From Legionella sp. (GTDB taxonomy: Bacteria > Pseudomonadota > Gammaproteobacteria > Legionellales > Legionellaceae): 34,342 nt of DNA. Below, piece after piece: positions 13,908 through 23,392 of this stretch. Made by a program: the position numbers and the translations under genes. The notes below the pieces were generated by a model. The model did no database searches, had not been told where the DNA came from, and saw only the letters and a list, made by a program, of their open reading frames with translations. Within the stretch, counting starts at the first letter, position 1, and each line of letters starts with the position of its first letter. Location of the stretch: the NCBI GenBank assembly GCA_030694525.1, contig JAUXYG010000049.1:1-34342 (forward strand). The letters run 5' to 3'.

Positions 13908-14640
13908 CTCAAATTATTATCCAGCCCGAATAAATCTTTCAATTCTAAGTTTGTTATTTTCAGGGATTGTTTGTTCCGGCTCCCCACCTTCTGTTATTGC
14001 TTTTGAGGAAGGGGAGCAATTTAACGTCTCTCTTTCAAGTATTAACTTTAATCGGGTGTTTGTTGAAGGTGAAACCATTGTTAAATTAAGTTACCCACAC
14101 AAATCGCTGACAGTTGATAAAAGTGAAATAGAACCGCCTGCCATCAATGAGGGCTCCGTATACATCAAACCTAATTTCGAAGTCCCAATTACGCTTTTTA
14201 TTACCACTGATAAGGAGCATCACCTCTCCCTGACCCTAACCCCTGATGAATCGTTTGGAAAGACCCTGCGGTTAGTGGCAAAAAAGCAAACCAAAACCCA
14301 CTTTGTTACATCCGATACTCAAGACCTAACCGAAGTAGATGAGGTTATGGCTTCCATGAAAGCAGGAGATACCCCAAAGGATTTTAATGTGGCACGCACC
14401 ATCAGCAGACCTTTTTACATTAAAAAAGACATCAAAGTAACGCTTGAAAAACATTATCAGGGCTCACGGTTTACAGGCTATGTCTATCGATTAGAAAACA
14501 CATCCAACCATGAAGTTGGTCTTACAACCGAGTTATTTTCTAATCGCGAAGCGCTTTCGTTGTCATTGAGTGATGAGCAACTTGCGCCCCGAAAAGTCGC
14601 CTATTTATACGGACTATACAGCAATGAAGGTAAGGCTTAG
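13900..14640 (+). CDS. traK: TraK, secretin-like outer-membrane core protein
   Basis: 246 residues (F TraK has 242). The N-terminal region contains an export signal (about 1-35). The mature protein is beta-rich with FNRVFVEGE and VYIKPNFEVPITLFITT segments characteristic of TraK. TraK is the VirB9-like, secretin-like partner of TraB and TraV in the ring complex spanning the outer membrane. It starts inside the end of traE, using the AGGAG of that gene as ribosome-binding site. Confidence 0.9.
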   Translation: MPNSNYYPARINLSILSLLFSGIVCSGSPPSVIAFEEGEQFNVSLSSINFNRVFVEGETIVKLSYPHKSLTVDKSEIEPPAINEGSVYIKPNFEVPITLFITTDKEHHLSLTLTPDESFGKTLRLVAKKQTKTHFVTSDTQDLTEVDEVMASMKAGDTPKDFNVARTISRPFYIKKDIKVTLEKHYQGSRFTGYVYRLENTSNHEVGLTTELFSNREALSLSLSDEQLAPRKVAYLYGLYSNEGKA

Positions 14641-14666
14641 TCGCTTTAGTTTAACGGGAGTTTTTG

Positions 14667-16133
14667 ATGTTTAAAAAATTTAAAAAATGGATGTCCTCAA
14701 AGTCCCAGAATGCCAATAAATTGGCCAAAAAGGAACAGCTAAAGCATGCCTTGGTTTTATTAGTGGTTGGCGGTTTATCTTATGGATTTTATTGTTATTC
14801 CTCAGCTGAGCGTAAAAAACCCGTAATTCAAGAAGAGGCTCATTTTGATGGTGTTTTTGAAAGCACCTTTAATCAAGGCAGTGATGAAGCCTTGATTGTG
14901 CAGCAGCAACATCAAATTGACTCTTTAAAAGACTTAGTGATGGCTAACGAAAAAAAACAGCAGGTACACGCCACGCTACCCGAACCTGATCCAGACACTA
15001 AGGCTTTGGTTGCCGTCATGCAAGAAAAGCTTGCACGTCTTGAAGAAGAGAATAAAAAAACCAACGAACAATTACAGGTGGCTCTTTTGTCTACTCGCCA
15101 AGCAAGCCTTGTTACCGTAAGACCTCCAACACGTGAGGAAATTGAAGCAAGGCAAAAGAATAGACAGAAAGCGGAGCGTGAAATGCTCGCCCATTCAGGG
15201 CTTGAAACCGTCCAGTTTAGAAGTCGCAACAAACACAATAATGAGGTACGAACGGCCAAGAATTATGTTTGGGCAGGAACCTTTGTTGAGGGCGTGTTAC
15301 TCACTGGAATTTTAGGTGATGCGGGGATTAATGGTTCAAAAAACATGGGAACAGCATTAATTCGCCTAACGAGTGGTGGGATTATGCCAAATAACCAACA
15401 TTCCCATCTCGAAGATTGCACTGCAATTGTGTCCACCTATGGTGACTTATCAGGAAGTTCTGTAGTGCTTCACTTAGAAACACTGTCCTGCGCGGGAAGC
15501 ACTATAAATTTCGAACAAAAAGTGTATGGCTCAGTATTTGACATAGACGCCATGCAAGATTTACGTGGCACCTCGATTTTAAAAACCAAACCTTTGCTGG
15601 GTTATTCAGCAGCCGCTGGAATGCTAGCAGGGTTTGGGGATGGGCTTAGGAATTTAAATACAGCACAAACTATTAATCCTGGTGCGGGAACCATTACCAC
15701 TTATGGACAAGCCTCAACGCTTGCTCAATCTGCTGCGGGTGGTGCGCTTAGTAATCCTGCCAATCGAATTTCAGATTATGTGATGCGTATTGCCGATATT
15801 TATCATCCCCTGGTTGTAGCACGTGCGGGACGTAAAGTATCTGTTTTATTTACTAAGGGATTTTGGATTGACAAAGAACATCAAGTTTATGAATCCGGAA
15901 AATCAATAAATGAAGGGCGTGCAGAAAATGACTCGGGTATCACAACCACCATCAGTCGTGCGTATGAGGAACATCAAGACAGACGCGATGAAGAAAATTC
16001 TTGGTTAGGGGCAAATGGACAAGAACCCATGATGCACGCATCGCTTATGGATAATAAATTGGTAGGTCAACAAGGACAATCTAGCACCCCATTGTTTTCA
16101 ACCGTACAAAATGAGGAGCCATTACATGACTAA
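14667..16133 (+). CDS. traB: TraB, T4SS core-complex protein (VirB10-like)
   Basis: 488 residues (475 in F). ATG 14667 lies six bases after GGGAG. A cytoplasmic N-terminus is followed by a membrane helix (about 27-46), a coiled-coil stretch (about 70-140, rich in Gln/Glu/Lys), and the VirB10-like beta domain (about 175-400, with RTAKNYVWAGTFVEGVLLTG). It spans the periplasm and couples the inner-membrane ATPases with the TraK/TraV ring. A Gln/Glu-rich tail follows. Its stop overlaps the traV start. Confidence 0.92.
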   Translation: MFKKFKKWMSSKSQNANKLAKKEQLKHALVLLVVGGLSYGFYCYSSAERKKPVIQEEAHFDGVFESTFNQGSDEALIVQQQHQIDSLKDLVMANEKKQQVHATLPEPDPDTKALVAVMQEKLARLEEENKKTNEQLQVALLSTRQASLVTVRPPTREEIEARQKNRQKAEREMLAHSGLETVQFRSRNKHNNEVRTAKNYVWAGTFVEGVLLTGILGDAGINGSKNMGTALIRLTSGGIMPNNQHSHLEDCTAIVSTYGDLSGSSVVLHLETLSCAGSTINFEQKVYGSVFDIDAMQDLRGTSILKTKPLLGYSAAAGMLAGFGDGLRNLNTAQTINPGAGTITTYGQASTLAQSAAGGALSNPANRISDYVMRIADIYHPLVVARAGRKVSVLFTKGFWIDKEHQVYESGKSINEGRAENDSGITTTISRAYEEHQDRRDEENSWLGANGQEPMMHASLMDNKLVGQQGQSSTPLFSTVQNEEPLHD

Positions 16134-16353
16134 TTTTAAGGTGTTATTCAGCGCCATGGTGCTTGTATCGCAATTATGCGCCTGCTCCAAATCCATCTTA
16201 GATACTAAAGACGCGCGTTGTCCTTTTCTAGATAGAGGTGGATGTCAAAGCATGGAAATGGTGAATCGTATGGTACAGGAAAAACGCTATACCCCAGATG
16301 GCCAATTTGTACAACAAGCCAATAATCGCCTTCTTTATTATCGATATAAGTAG
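16126..16353 (+). CDS. traV: TraV, short core-complex lipoprotein
   Basis: 75 residues from the ATG at 16126, seven bases after GAGGAG. A signal peptide ends at the lipobox LCAC, with Cys20 as the likely lipidated residue. The CPFLDRGGCQSM segment recalls the conserved Cys pair of TraV. TraV (VirB7-like) anchors the TraK/TraB ring in the outer membrane. F TraV has 171 residues, so this is a minimal version that keeps only the lipid anchor and the core-binding segment. The place between traB and traC supports the assignment. Confidence 0.75.
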   Translation: MTNFKVLFSAMVLVSQLCACSKSILDTKDARCPFLDRGGCQSMEMVNRMVQEKRYTPDGQFVQQANNRLLYYRYK

Positions 16354-16387
16354 GACTTTGATTTAAGTCTATTTAATAGGAGAACAC

Positions 16388-18940
16388 ATGTTTGCGAAAG
16401 TCATAGACTGGGTGGAAGAGACCCGCGAGCTGCTTAAAGAATGTTTCCATGATGAGGATGCGGATAGGAAAAAATCTGTGGATCTCAATCTTGGCGAGTA
16501 TCACTACCCCTCAGTCACAGAGCTCTTGTTGCCCTATCAGTACTTTGATGAAGGATCCCAGTTGTTTTTTAATGAATACAATGCAGGATTAATCTACCGG
16601 ATTATTCCTTTAACCGGGGCTAATGAGCAAATAGCCGAGCAGCTCGATACGCTGCTTCAATCCAAAGTGTCACACGACTTTACCTTGCAGATCATATGTA
16701 TCAAGCACAATCAGGTGGGGCATGAGATTGACTCATTTACGCGACAATTTGAAAAAAGTGAGTTTAAAAATTTAAGCCTTTTAGGAGACAACCTCAAAGC
16801 ATTTTATCAGCATGCAGCCATACATGGCTTTAAAACCAATACGACAAGCTCTCCGCGATTAACTAACACAGAATGCTTTATCGTAATTGATAAGGTCAAT
16901 AAAGAATCCGAGAGTGATTTAAAAGCCTGTTTTGGTCAGTTTCGCGTGTCGTTTGAAGCCTCTTTAACGGCAGCGAAGATTGGGTATAAACGAGGGGATC
17001 CCACTGATTTTTTACAACTGCTCCAGTTCTATCTGGCTAATTGCCCAGATTCTGTTGTGCCAAATCTTATTTCCTATGACAAAACCAAGTTACTAAAAGA
17101 ACAGGCACTGTCTCACGACTTTGATGTAACGATTGAAATGGATGGCGTATTGATTCGTGGGGTGAATGAACAGGGACGCCCTTATGACACTGCGGTGTCC
17201 GTGCTGACCATCGACAGGTTGCCAGGCGAGTTTCATTTATGGGAAAACATTAATAATACGAGCAATATTTTCCACCCGGATAAAAGCATCCCCTGCAATC
17301 ATATCGTGTCTGTTACTTATCTTGTAGAAGAACAGGGTAAGGCGCAGAGTCGTGCTAATCGCAAAACCCGCGACCTGGATAAGAAATCAAAAAGTGATTA
17401 TGCATTGAACGTGGCAGGAACTGAAACTCAAGCCCGTGTATGGCGCACATTTCGTGATGATTTATCAGCGCAAAAAACGCGCTCCGTTAAAATGCTCTAT
17501 AACGTGGTCCTTTTTTCAAGACCGCATGAGAAAGAGCGGGATGTGGAGGCCGCACGAACTGCCTTTGCATTCAACGGAATTAAATTAGCGCAGTGCAAAC
17601 GCATGCAATGGCCTTATTTTTTAGTATCCATGCCGTTTTTTTTCACAGGCAATCTGGTTAAAGACTTCTCCCTACCTACTATGATGTGGCCTATCTCGTC
17701 TTGGAATGCGACACAATACATGCCGCTTCTCGCAGATTGGGCAGGAGTTGGCCGCGGCATCCTACTTCCTACCCTGCGTGATCAGTTTGCCTGTATCGAT
17801 CCCTTTTCAGGGGTATTCGGCACGAACTTTAATATGGCGGTGACGGGTACTTCAGGTGGCGGTAAAAGTTTTTTTATTCAAATGCTGATGCTTAATGTGC
17901 TCTTTAATGGTGGAGATATATTCATCATTGATGTAGGCGGAAGTTATAAAAAATTGTGTGAAGCCTTAGGCGGAACTTACCTCCAATACAGTAATTTAGC
18001 CATGAATCCGTTTACTCACGTCACCGATATTCTCCGTGAAATTGATGATCTTATCGCTTTATTTGAGTTATTTACCTGCCCCACCAGTGGTGCTACAGAT
18101 GATGATAGAGGTACGTTACGCGAAGCCATATTGAGGGCTTTTGATGCCTATCAAAACAAGACTCTTATTGACAATGTATCGCACGAATTATTAGCGTTAT
18201 ATGAGGCGGATCGCGAAACCTATCCTACAGCACGGATACTGTCAAAAAACCTACAACGTTATTGGTCGGATGCAGAACACGGCAAAGCATTTAATGAGCC
18301 GTCGCAATTATCGCCTCATGCCCGCATCATTGTTGTGGATTTAAAAGAAATTGAAGACAACAAAAGCATCCGTGCACCTGTTTTATTATCAGTGATGTCT
18401 CAATTTCAACGCAGAATCTTTAATTCAGACCGAGACAAACAAAAGATGTGCATCATCGATGAAGCCTGGTCATTTTTTACAGGCGATGCCATTGCTGCCA
18501 ATTTCATCACTAAAGGATTTCGTACAGGACGCCGTCACAAAGCTTCATTTGTCACGGTAACTCAAGGAATTGAAGATTATTTTGAATTTTCAGAAGCGAG
18601 GGCTGCCTGGGAGAACTCCGCTCTTAAGCTTATTTTTTTACAGGAAGAATCCCCACTTCTAGAGCATCAAAAAAAGCACGACACTTTTTCTGACTATGAG
18701 ATGAGCATTCTTAAATCTTTTCCAAAGGCAAAAGAAGCAGGATTCTCCCAAGTATTGCTGCGCGCTAATGGCATTTCCTCGTTTCATCGTTTATTTGTCG
18801 ATCCGTTTACCCGCGTACTTTTATCTTCGGATGGCGATGATTATCAAGCAGTGCAAAATTATGTCATCAGAGGTGTTGCATTTCTTGATGCAGTATTCCT
18901 TGTGGCGCAAGAACATTATGGGAAATCGTATGCAGCATAG
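16388..18940 (+). CDS. traC: TraC, T4SS ATPase (VirB4 family)
   Basis: 850 residues (875 in F). Walker A GTSGGGKS is at 487-494 and Walker B MCIIDEAW at 687-694, within the VirB4-type ATPase domain. The N-terminal half (about 25-440) is the TraC/VirB4 domain that docks on the channel. TraC powers pilus assembly from the cytoplasmic face. A TAGGAG site lies just before the start. The end overlaps trbI by about 23 bases. Confidence 0.96.
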   Translation: MFAKVIDWVEETRELLKECFHDEDADRKKSVDLNLGEYHYPSVTELLLPYQYFDEGSQLFFNEYNAGLIYRIIPLTGANEQIAEQLDTLLQSKVSHDFTLQIICIKHNQVGHEIDSFTRQFEKSEFKNLSLLGDNLKAFYQHAAIHGFKTNTTSSPRLTNTECFIVIDKVNKESESDLKACFGQFRVSFEASLTAAKIGYKRGDPTDFLQLLQFYLANCPDSVVPNLISYDKTKLLKEQALSHDFDVTIEMDGVLIRGVNEQGRPYDTAVSVLTIDRLPGEFHLWENINNTSNIFHPDKSIPCNHIVSVTYLVEEQGKAQSRANRKTRDLDKKSKSDYALNVAGTETQARVWRTFRDDLSAQKTRSVKMLYNVVLFSRPHEKERDVEAARTAFAFNGIKLAQCKRMQWPYFLVSMPFFFTGNLVKDFSLPTMMWPISSWNATQYMPLLADWAGVGRGILLPTLRDQFACIDPFSGVFGTNFNMAVTGTSGGGKSFFIQMLMLNVLFNGGDIFIIDVGGSYKKLCEALGGTYLQYSNLAMNPFTHVTDILREIDDLIALFELFTCPTSGATDDDRGTLREAILRAFDAYQNKTLIDNVSHELLALYEADRETYPTARILSKNLQRYWSDAEHGKAFNEPSQLSPHARIIVVDLKEIEDNKSIRAPVLLSVMSQFQRRIFNSDRDKQKMCIIDEAWSFFTGDAIAANFITKGFRTGRRHKASFVTVTQGIEDYFEFSEARAAWENSALKLIFLQEESPLLEHQKKHDTFSDYEMSILKSFPKAKEAGFSQVLLRANGISSFHRLFVDPFTRVLLSSDGDDYQAVQNYVIRGVAFLDAVFLVAQEHYGKSYAA

Positions 18941-19283
18941 TCAAATAGGTTTAAAGATGTGGACGATAGCGTGTGTTGCAGGTTTCGTCTTTCTGTCACT
19001 TTTGTTTCTTGCATTGCAAAAGCCCACGCATCTTGTGGTGGTGGACATGACCCGTGCCATCCAAAAGCCCTCAGTGATACTTGCTCACTCTAAATTGACC
19101 TCCGAGACACAACTAAAAATCATGGAACGCTTTTCAAAGATGTTGCCACACATCATTAAGGAGTACGCCAAAACACATCGAGTCACGGTTATAAGCGCAT
19201 CAGTTTTAGCAAGCCATAACACCCTTGATGTGACCGATGAGGTGGTAGATATGACTATCACAAGGATGAAGCATGATGGATAA
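18918..19283 (+). CDS. trbI: TrbI-like inner-membrane protein
   Basis: 121 residues (128 in F TrbI). A short cytoplasmic start is followed by one membrane helix (about 13-34) and a periplasmic helical domain with VVVDMTRAIQ and ISASVLASHNTLDVTDEV segments, as in the F-type TrbI family. TrbI influences pilus outgrowth and retraction. ATG 18918 is taken as the start; ATG 18930 is also possible. Both lie inside the end of traC, so translation is coupled. The longer frame from 18768 lies wholly in traC and is not used. Confidence 0.82.
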   Translation: MGNRMQHSQIGLKMWTIACVAGFVFLSLLFLALQKPTHLVVVDMTRAIQKPSVILAHSKLTSETQLKIMERFSKMLPHIIKEYAKTHRVTVISASVLASHNTLDVTDEVVDMTITRMKHDG

Positions 19284-19908
19284 GCACGCGCGAGTTATTA
19301 GTTTCATCCTGATTTGTTTTTTCCTGCATAGTTCTTTAGTTATCGCAAAAAACATCGGTCAGTACGGCCAGGTATTTCCTGTGATTGAGGAGGATTTAAG
19401 GCAGGTGATTATGAAACGGCTACAACACATGGAGCAAAGCGGTGAGCTTGCGCAACACCAAAGGATTATTGGTCAACGTGTGGCCGAACACATTATAAGA
19501 CCCAAGCCCTTAATGCTAACGCCCACCAAAAAGCCTAAGACGTATCAAATCGACCCTACTGTTATGGTCTCACACGATGTATGGACACCTGATGGAATTT
19601 TAATTGCACGAAAGGGTACCTCACTGAATCCGTTTAGCCATATTCAATTTTCTAAAACGCTGTTTTTTTTCGATGCAGACGATGCGCATCAAGTGGTTTG
19701 GGTAAAAAAGCATTACCGAGATTATGAGCATGTGAAATTTATATTAACGGGTGGGGATATTCGCAACGCCTCAGAACTTTTTGGACGAATCTATTTTGAT
19801 TTGAATGGCCTGATTACAAAACAATTGCATATTAAGCATGTGCCCTGTGTGGTCAATCAAAATGGGCTTTTTTGGAAGATAAAAGAAATCGGAGTTCATG
19901 ATGAGTAA
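19273..19908 (+). CDS. traW: TraW, periplasmic pilus-assembly protein
   Basis: 211 residues (210 in F). The signal peptide ends near VIAK (residue 26). The mature protein starts with NIGQYGQVFPVIEEDL, the family signature, and continues with a YQIDPTVMVSHDVWTPDG segment. TraW works with TrbC and TraU in pilus assembly. The start overlaps trbI by 11 bases and the end overlaps traU by 11 bases. Confidence 0.93.
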   Translation: MMDKHARVISFILICFFLHSSLVIAKNIGQYGQVFPVIEEDLRQVIMKRLQHMEQSGELAQHQRIIGQRVAEHIIRPKPLMLTPTKKPKTYQIDPTVMVSHDVWTPDGILIARKGTSLNPFSHIQFSKTLFFFDADDAHQVVWVKKHYRDYEHVKFILTGGDIRNASELFGRIYFDLNGLITKQLHIKHVPCVVNQNGLFWKIKEIGVHDE

Positions 19909-20881
19909 GCCTCTTTTTTATTTTGGATTATGGTGTCTTATGCTCAGTGCGCCCCTTTTTGCTTCCCAGTGTAAAGGACATTTTGTAAATCCAATTACCG
20001 ATGTGTGCTGGGACTGTTTGTTTCCGTTAACCATTGGTTCGTCCGCTGTTGTGAAAAGCCACTACCCTGATACGAAGGAGAGCCCTAGCAGCCCTTTGTG
20101 TTCATGTCCTGAAAAAGGTCAGCTTCTTGGTATAACCATTGGGTATTGGGAGCCTTTCGCCTTAGTAGACATCACAAGAAAGCCTTATTGCATGGTCAAT
20201 TTAGGAGTGCAATTAAATATTAAAGATCAGGGTTTAGGTGGTTCGCAAATGCCAGAAACCGATGGGCGCGGGGCTTTTTATTACGTGCATTGGTACAAAT
20301 ATCCGCTGATGTATTGGTTGCAGGTCTTAACCTCATTAGGATGCATGGAATCAGAAGATTTCGACATTATGTTTCCCTCGGAACTAGATCCCACGTGGAA
20401 TGATTCGGAGTTTGCCTTTATCCAAAATCCTGAGGCGACGTTATTTAGCAGCCCTCCGGCACGAGCGGCGTGTGCACTTGATGCCGCTCGAGCTTTAGTG
20501 GGGACAGCAAAAGACTCTCTTTTTTGGTGTCAGGGCGCACAAGGTTCCACCTATCCCTTAACAGGATTTGTTGCGAATCAATCAAGTCCCATATCAGCGG
20601 CGGCTCTACTTGCCGAGCGTGCAGATTTTAAATTGCATCGAATCGGTGCCATTACCGATTCCGTGGGTAAAGATTCGCCTGCGATTTGTAAGCGCTACAA
20701 ATCAGCCATTTTACCTAAAAGTCGTTATCGCTATCAAATGGTAAATACTTTGCCTGATGCACGTCAATGTCAACCCTTTGGACGTTCAGTCATTACCTGG
20801 GAAGCAGGACATACCTATCCTAGCGATGGGGATAATTTTGGGTTTTTGATATGGCGAAAAAGAAATTGTTGTTTCCTATAA
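19898..20881 (+). CDS. traU: TraU, periplasmic DNA-transfer protein
   Basis: 327 residues (330 in F). After a signal peptide (about 1-24) the Cys-rich mature chain opens with CKGHFVNPITDVCWDCLFP and contains the long conserved TraU core. TraU is needed mainly for DNA transfer and, less strictly, for pilus formation. The many Cys residues need disulfide formation, which fits with trbB in the same operon. Confidence 0.94.
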   Translation: MMSKPLFYFGLWCLMLSAPLFASQCKGHFVNPITDVCWDCLFPLTIGSSAVVKSHYPDTKESPSSPLCSCPEKGQLLGITIGYWEPFALVDITRKPYCMVNLGVQLNIKDQGLGGSQMPETDGRGAFYYVHWYKYPLMYWLQVLTSLGCMESEDFDIMFPSELDPTWNDSEFAFIQNPEATLFSSPPARAACALDAARALVGTAKDSLFWCQGAQGSTYPLTGFVANQSSPISAAALLAERADFKLHRIGAITDSVGKDSPAICKRYKSAILPKSRYRYQMVNTLPDARQCQPFGRSVITWEAGHTYPSDGDNFGFLIWRKRNCCFL

Positions 20882-20895
20882 AAGGAGTGTTTCCA

Positions 20896-21597
20896 ATGGA
20901 TTCTAAGAAAGAAGTAGGGCAGGGCGGAAGACAATACATCTGTAGTTTTTTTGTTATCGCTTTTTTTATAACGTGTGTTTCGGGGAGTTATGCGAACACC
21001 AATGATAGGATTAATGCATATCAGGCAGAAGCTCTAAATCAAGCCTCGCTCACTTCAAAAAAACAATTGGAGACGCTCAAGGGTGCGTCCATTAAAAATC
21101 AATCAGAGCACAAAAGCCTTATTGATACGCTGATGCAACGTGCTGTAAGTAGTGTTTCTGCAAAACAAAAACCGCAAGGAGCCGAAGGTGCTGTATTGTT
21201 TGTTTCTTTTTCTATGCCGGAATCGCTTTTATTTGCATTGGCTGATGAAGCGGCTCTTTTTAATATACCTGTAGTCATTAATGGTCTTGTTGATGGGGAT
21301 TTTAAAAAAACCATTGAAACCTTTAAACATCTTAATCATGAAGCCCAAAAGCAGCATTTTAATTTCAAAGGAATAGCCATTGATCCGGTATGGTTTACCC
21401 AATTCCAAATTAAGTCTGTGCCAGCACTCGTTGTAACAACGCCATCCCATGCATGCATGACAGGGAGCGATTGTGTCCAACCCTTTGATGTGGTTTATGG
21501 CAACGCCAGTATAAAAAAAGCCTTAGAACTGATTGCCGAAAAAGGGGATGCGGCAGTACAACGGGCACAGACTATTTTGGAGAAAGGGCATGTATAG
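20896..21597 (+). CDS. trbC: TrbC, periplasmic pilus-assembly protein
   Basis: 233 residues from ATG 20896, eight bases after AAGGAG; the frame extending to 20851 overlaps traU and lacks such a site. A signal peptide runs to about SYA (residues 1-33). The C-terminal half holds the F-type TrbC domain, with VLFVSFSMPESLLFALADEA and KSVPALVVTTP segments of thioredoxin-like build but no CXXC. TrbC interacts with TraW. The stop overlaps the traN start by eight bases. Confidence 0.88.
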   Translation: MDSKKEVGQGGRQYICSFFVIAFFITCVSGSYANTNDRINAYQAEALNQASLTSKKQLETLKGASIKNQSEHKSLIDTLMQRAVSSVSAKQKPQGAEGAVLFVSFSMPESLLFALADEAALFNIPVVINGLVDGDFKKTIETFKHLNHEAQKQHFNFKGIAIDPVWFTQFQIKSVPALVVTTPSHACMTGSDCVQPFDVVYGNASIKKALELIAEKGDAAVQRAQTILEKGHV

Positions 21598-23392
21598 AAT
21601 CATTTGGGTGGTGGTGTTAACCCTGGGATGCTCCTTCATCGCCTTTTCTAATACGATGGCTCAAGATTTTCAAAAACAAAAAGAGTTTGCCAAATCTTTA
21701 GGTACCCAACCATTAACGGCTATGAATCAATTTCAACCTGAAACTACATTTAAAGACTACAACAGTAAGCCTGCCGAACAACGTTATTATCAAGGAATTG
21801 AAGTAGAAAAAATGGATTTAACCTCAGAAGCCGCCAAAACATTAGAAAATGATGTCGCAGGAAAAACGGTAGTCGATCATTTTGGGCAAAATCAATTTGA
21901 AGTGAATAAAAAAAGCGACATCATTAAAAACGCCAAATTGATTGAGGATGAGAGCTATGCCCTAACTCATGGGCTGTCTAATGACAAAGTAACATGTGAT
22001 GCGCCTGCCAAAGCGTGTGAGATTAAATCTCATGAAGAGATGTGTCATACATCAAGGCAATTACCAAACGAGACGTGCATTAAAAAACGAAATGTTTTTG
22101 TAAATTCAGATCACCTGAATCAAAGGTCTGATTTTGAGGTGGTGGTCGGTAAAAAATGGACGGGCTACATTACGGTAAACCTCATAACAGGTGCTATGAG
22201 TAAAGCTCAGGGCGGGCATCTTAGCAATCCTCTAAAATTGGCTCATCCTTGCGAACAGATGAATGCCTCCATTCATTCGGTTACAAACAATGGACAAAGT
22301 GCCGGTTGGGTTCGTGTTGTAGGTCTACCTAGTTGCCAAAATAATGCCGAAGTGACTCTTTTTATTGGGGATAAATTTAACCGTGTCTACCCAATACAGG
22401 TTGCATTAACTGTTGTTGTTCACACTAAAGCATATGTTCAAGAGGAGCGCTGGGACAATGGATGTCAGAAATTCGAAGCAATGGGGCTGTGCCATCGGGT
22501 TGAAGAGCGATGCACTGATTCAACCACGACTCGGGTGATTGGTGGCATCCCTGTGAGCCGTGATTGTTGGCAGTATGATGCAACTTACAGTTGTGCTTCT
22601 GCACAGACTGATGAGTGTCGCGTGCAACGGGATAAGGGGTGTTTGCAACTGAGTTCACGTTGTACCCAGATGGTGAATAATGCGTGTTCGATTTATGAGC
22701 AATTATACAGCTGTCAGGAAACAGTGTGTCCTACTAAAACGCCGTGTGTAACCAATCTTTTTTGTGCGGATGGGGAGTGTACCGATCACATTTCATCTCA
22801 AAATGATGATTTCGGCACCAGTATCGCACCTCTGGCAGTAGTGGGTGAGGCAGGGCGTGAATTTGGTAAAACACAAGCGTCTCTATTTTCTGGTCATCCC
22901 GTTCAATGCAAGGTATGGATAGGAAATCTTGTGGATTGTTGTTCGAATAAAGGATGGGCTGACAAAATCCACCTTGATATGTGTCGTGAAGAGGATAAAG
23001 AGCTGGGTAAGGCGAAGCTTAATTATTTAGCGCATTATGTGGGTAAATTTTGTAGTAAGAAAGTGCTTGGAGTGTGTACTGAGCATAAGCGAACTTATTG
23101 TGTCTTTGACAGCAAAATAGCGCGTATTGTTCAGGAAGAAGGGCGATTACGTCAGCTTAATCCCAATGCATTAGGTGATGCTGAAGATGCAAGTTGTGCC
23201 GGATTAAGTGTTTCCGAATTACAGCAATTGGATATGGGGCGTATTGATTTTGTTAGTCCCGTTTATCCTTATCCTTTTGGAACAGCTATCAAAGAGGCGG
23301 GTATCGTAGGGGATGTGGCGCTTAAAAATCCCAATCCAGAAAAAACGATGGATGAGATGAAACGGCGTATCTCTGAGCGGGCTGCCAAATGA
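21590..23392 (+). CDS. traN: TraN, outer-membrane mating-pair stabilisation protein
   Basis: 600 residues (602 in F) from ATG 21590; the longer frame from 21533 overlaps trbC and is not used. The signal peptide ends near NTMA. The mature protein is very Cys-rich, notably between residues about 275 and 420 (CQKFEAMGLC, CWQYDATYSC and similar). TraN is the adhesin that binds recipient outer-membrane proteins and stabilises mating pairs, so its variable middle region may set recipient range. Confidence 0.94.
   Translation: MYRIIWVVVLTLGCSFIAFSNTMAQDFQKQKEFAKSLGTQPLTAMNQFQPETTFKDYNSKPAEQRYYQGIEVEKMDLTSEAAKTLENDVAGKTVVDHFGQNQFEVNKKSDIIKNAKLIEDESYALTHGLSNDKVTCDAPAKACEIKSHEEMCHTSRQLPNETCIKKRNVFVNSDHLNQRSDFEVVVGKKWTGYITVNLITGAMSKAQGGHLSNPLKLAHPCEQMNASIHSVTNNGQSAGWVRVVGLPSCQNNAEVTLFIGDKFNRVYPIQVALTVVVHTKAYVQEERWDNGCQKFEAMGLCHRVEERCTDSTTTRVIGGIPVSRDCWQYDATYSCASAQTDECRVQRDKGCLQLSSRCTQMVNNACSIYEQLYSCQETVCPTKTPCVTNLFCADGECTDHISSQNDDFGTSIAPLAVVGEAGREFGKTQASLFSGHPVQCKVWIGNLVDCCSNKGWADKIHLDMCREEDKELGKAKLNYLAHYVGKFCSKKVLGVCTEHKRTYCVFDSKIARIVQEEGRLRQLNPNALGDAEDASCAGLSVSELQQLDMGRIDFVSPVYPYPFGTAIKEAGIVGDVALKNPNPEKTMDEMKRRISERAAK

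Noticed and set aside
18768..18917. N-terminal extension of trbI
   Set aside because: The extension is wholly inside traC in another frame and does not fit the family length of about 128 residues.
21533..21589. N-terminal extension of traN
   Set aside because: It overlaps the end of trbC. The start at 21590 gives a clean signal peptide and the F-like length.
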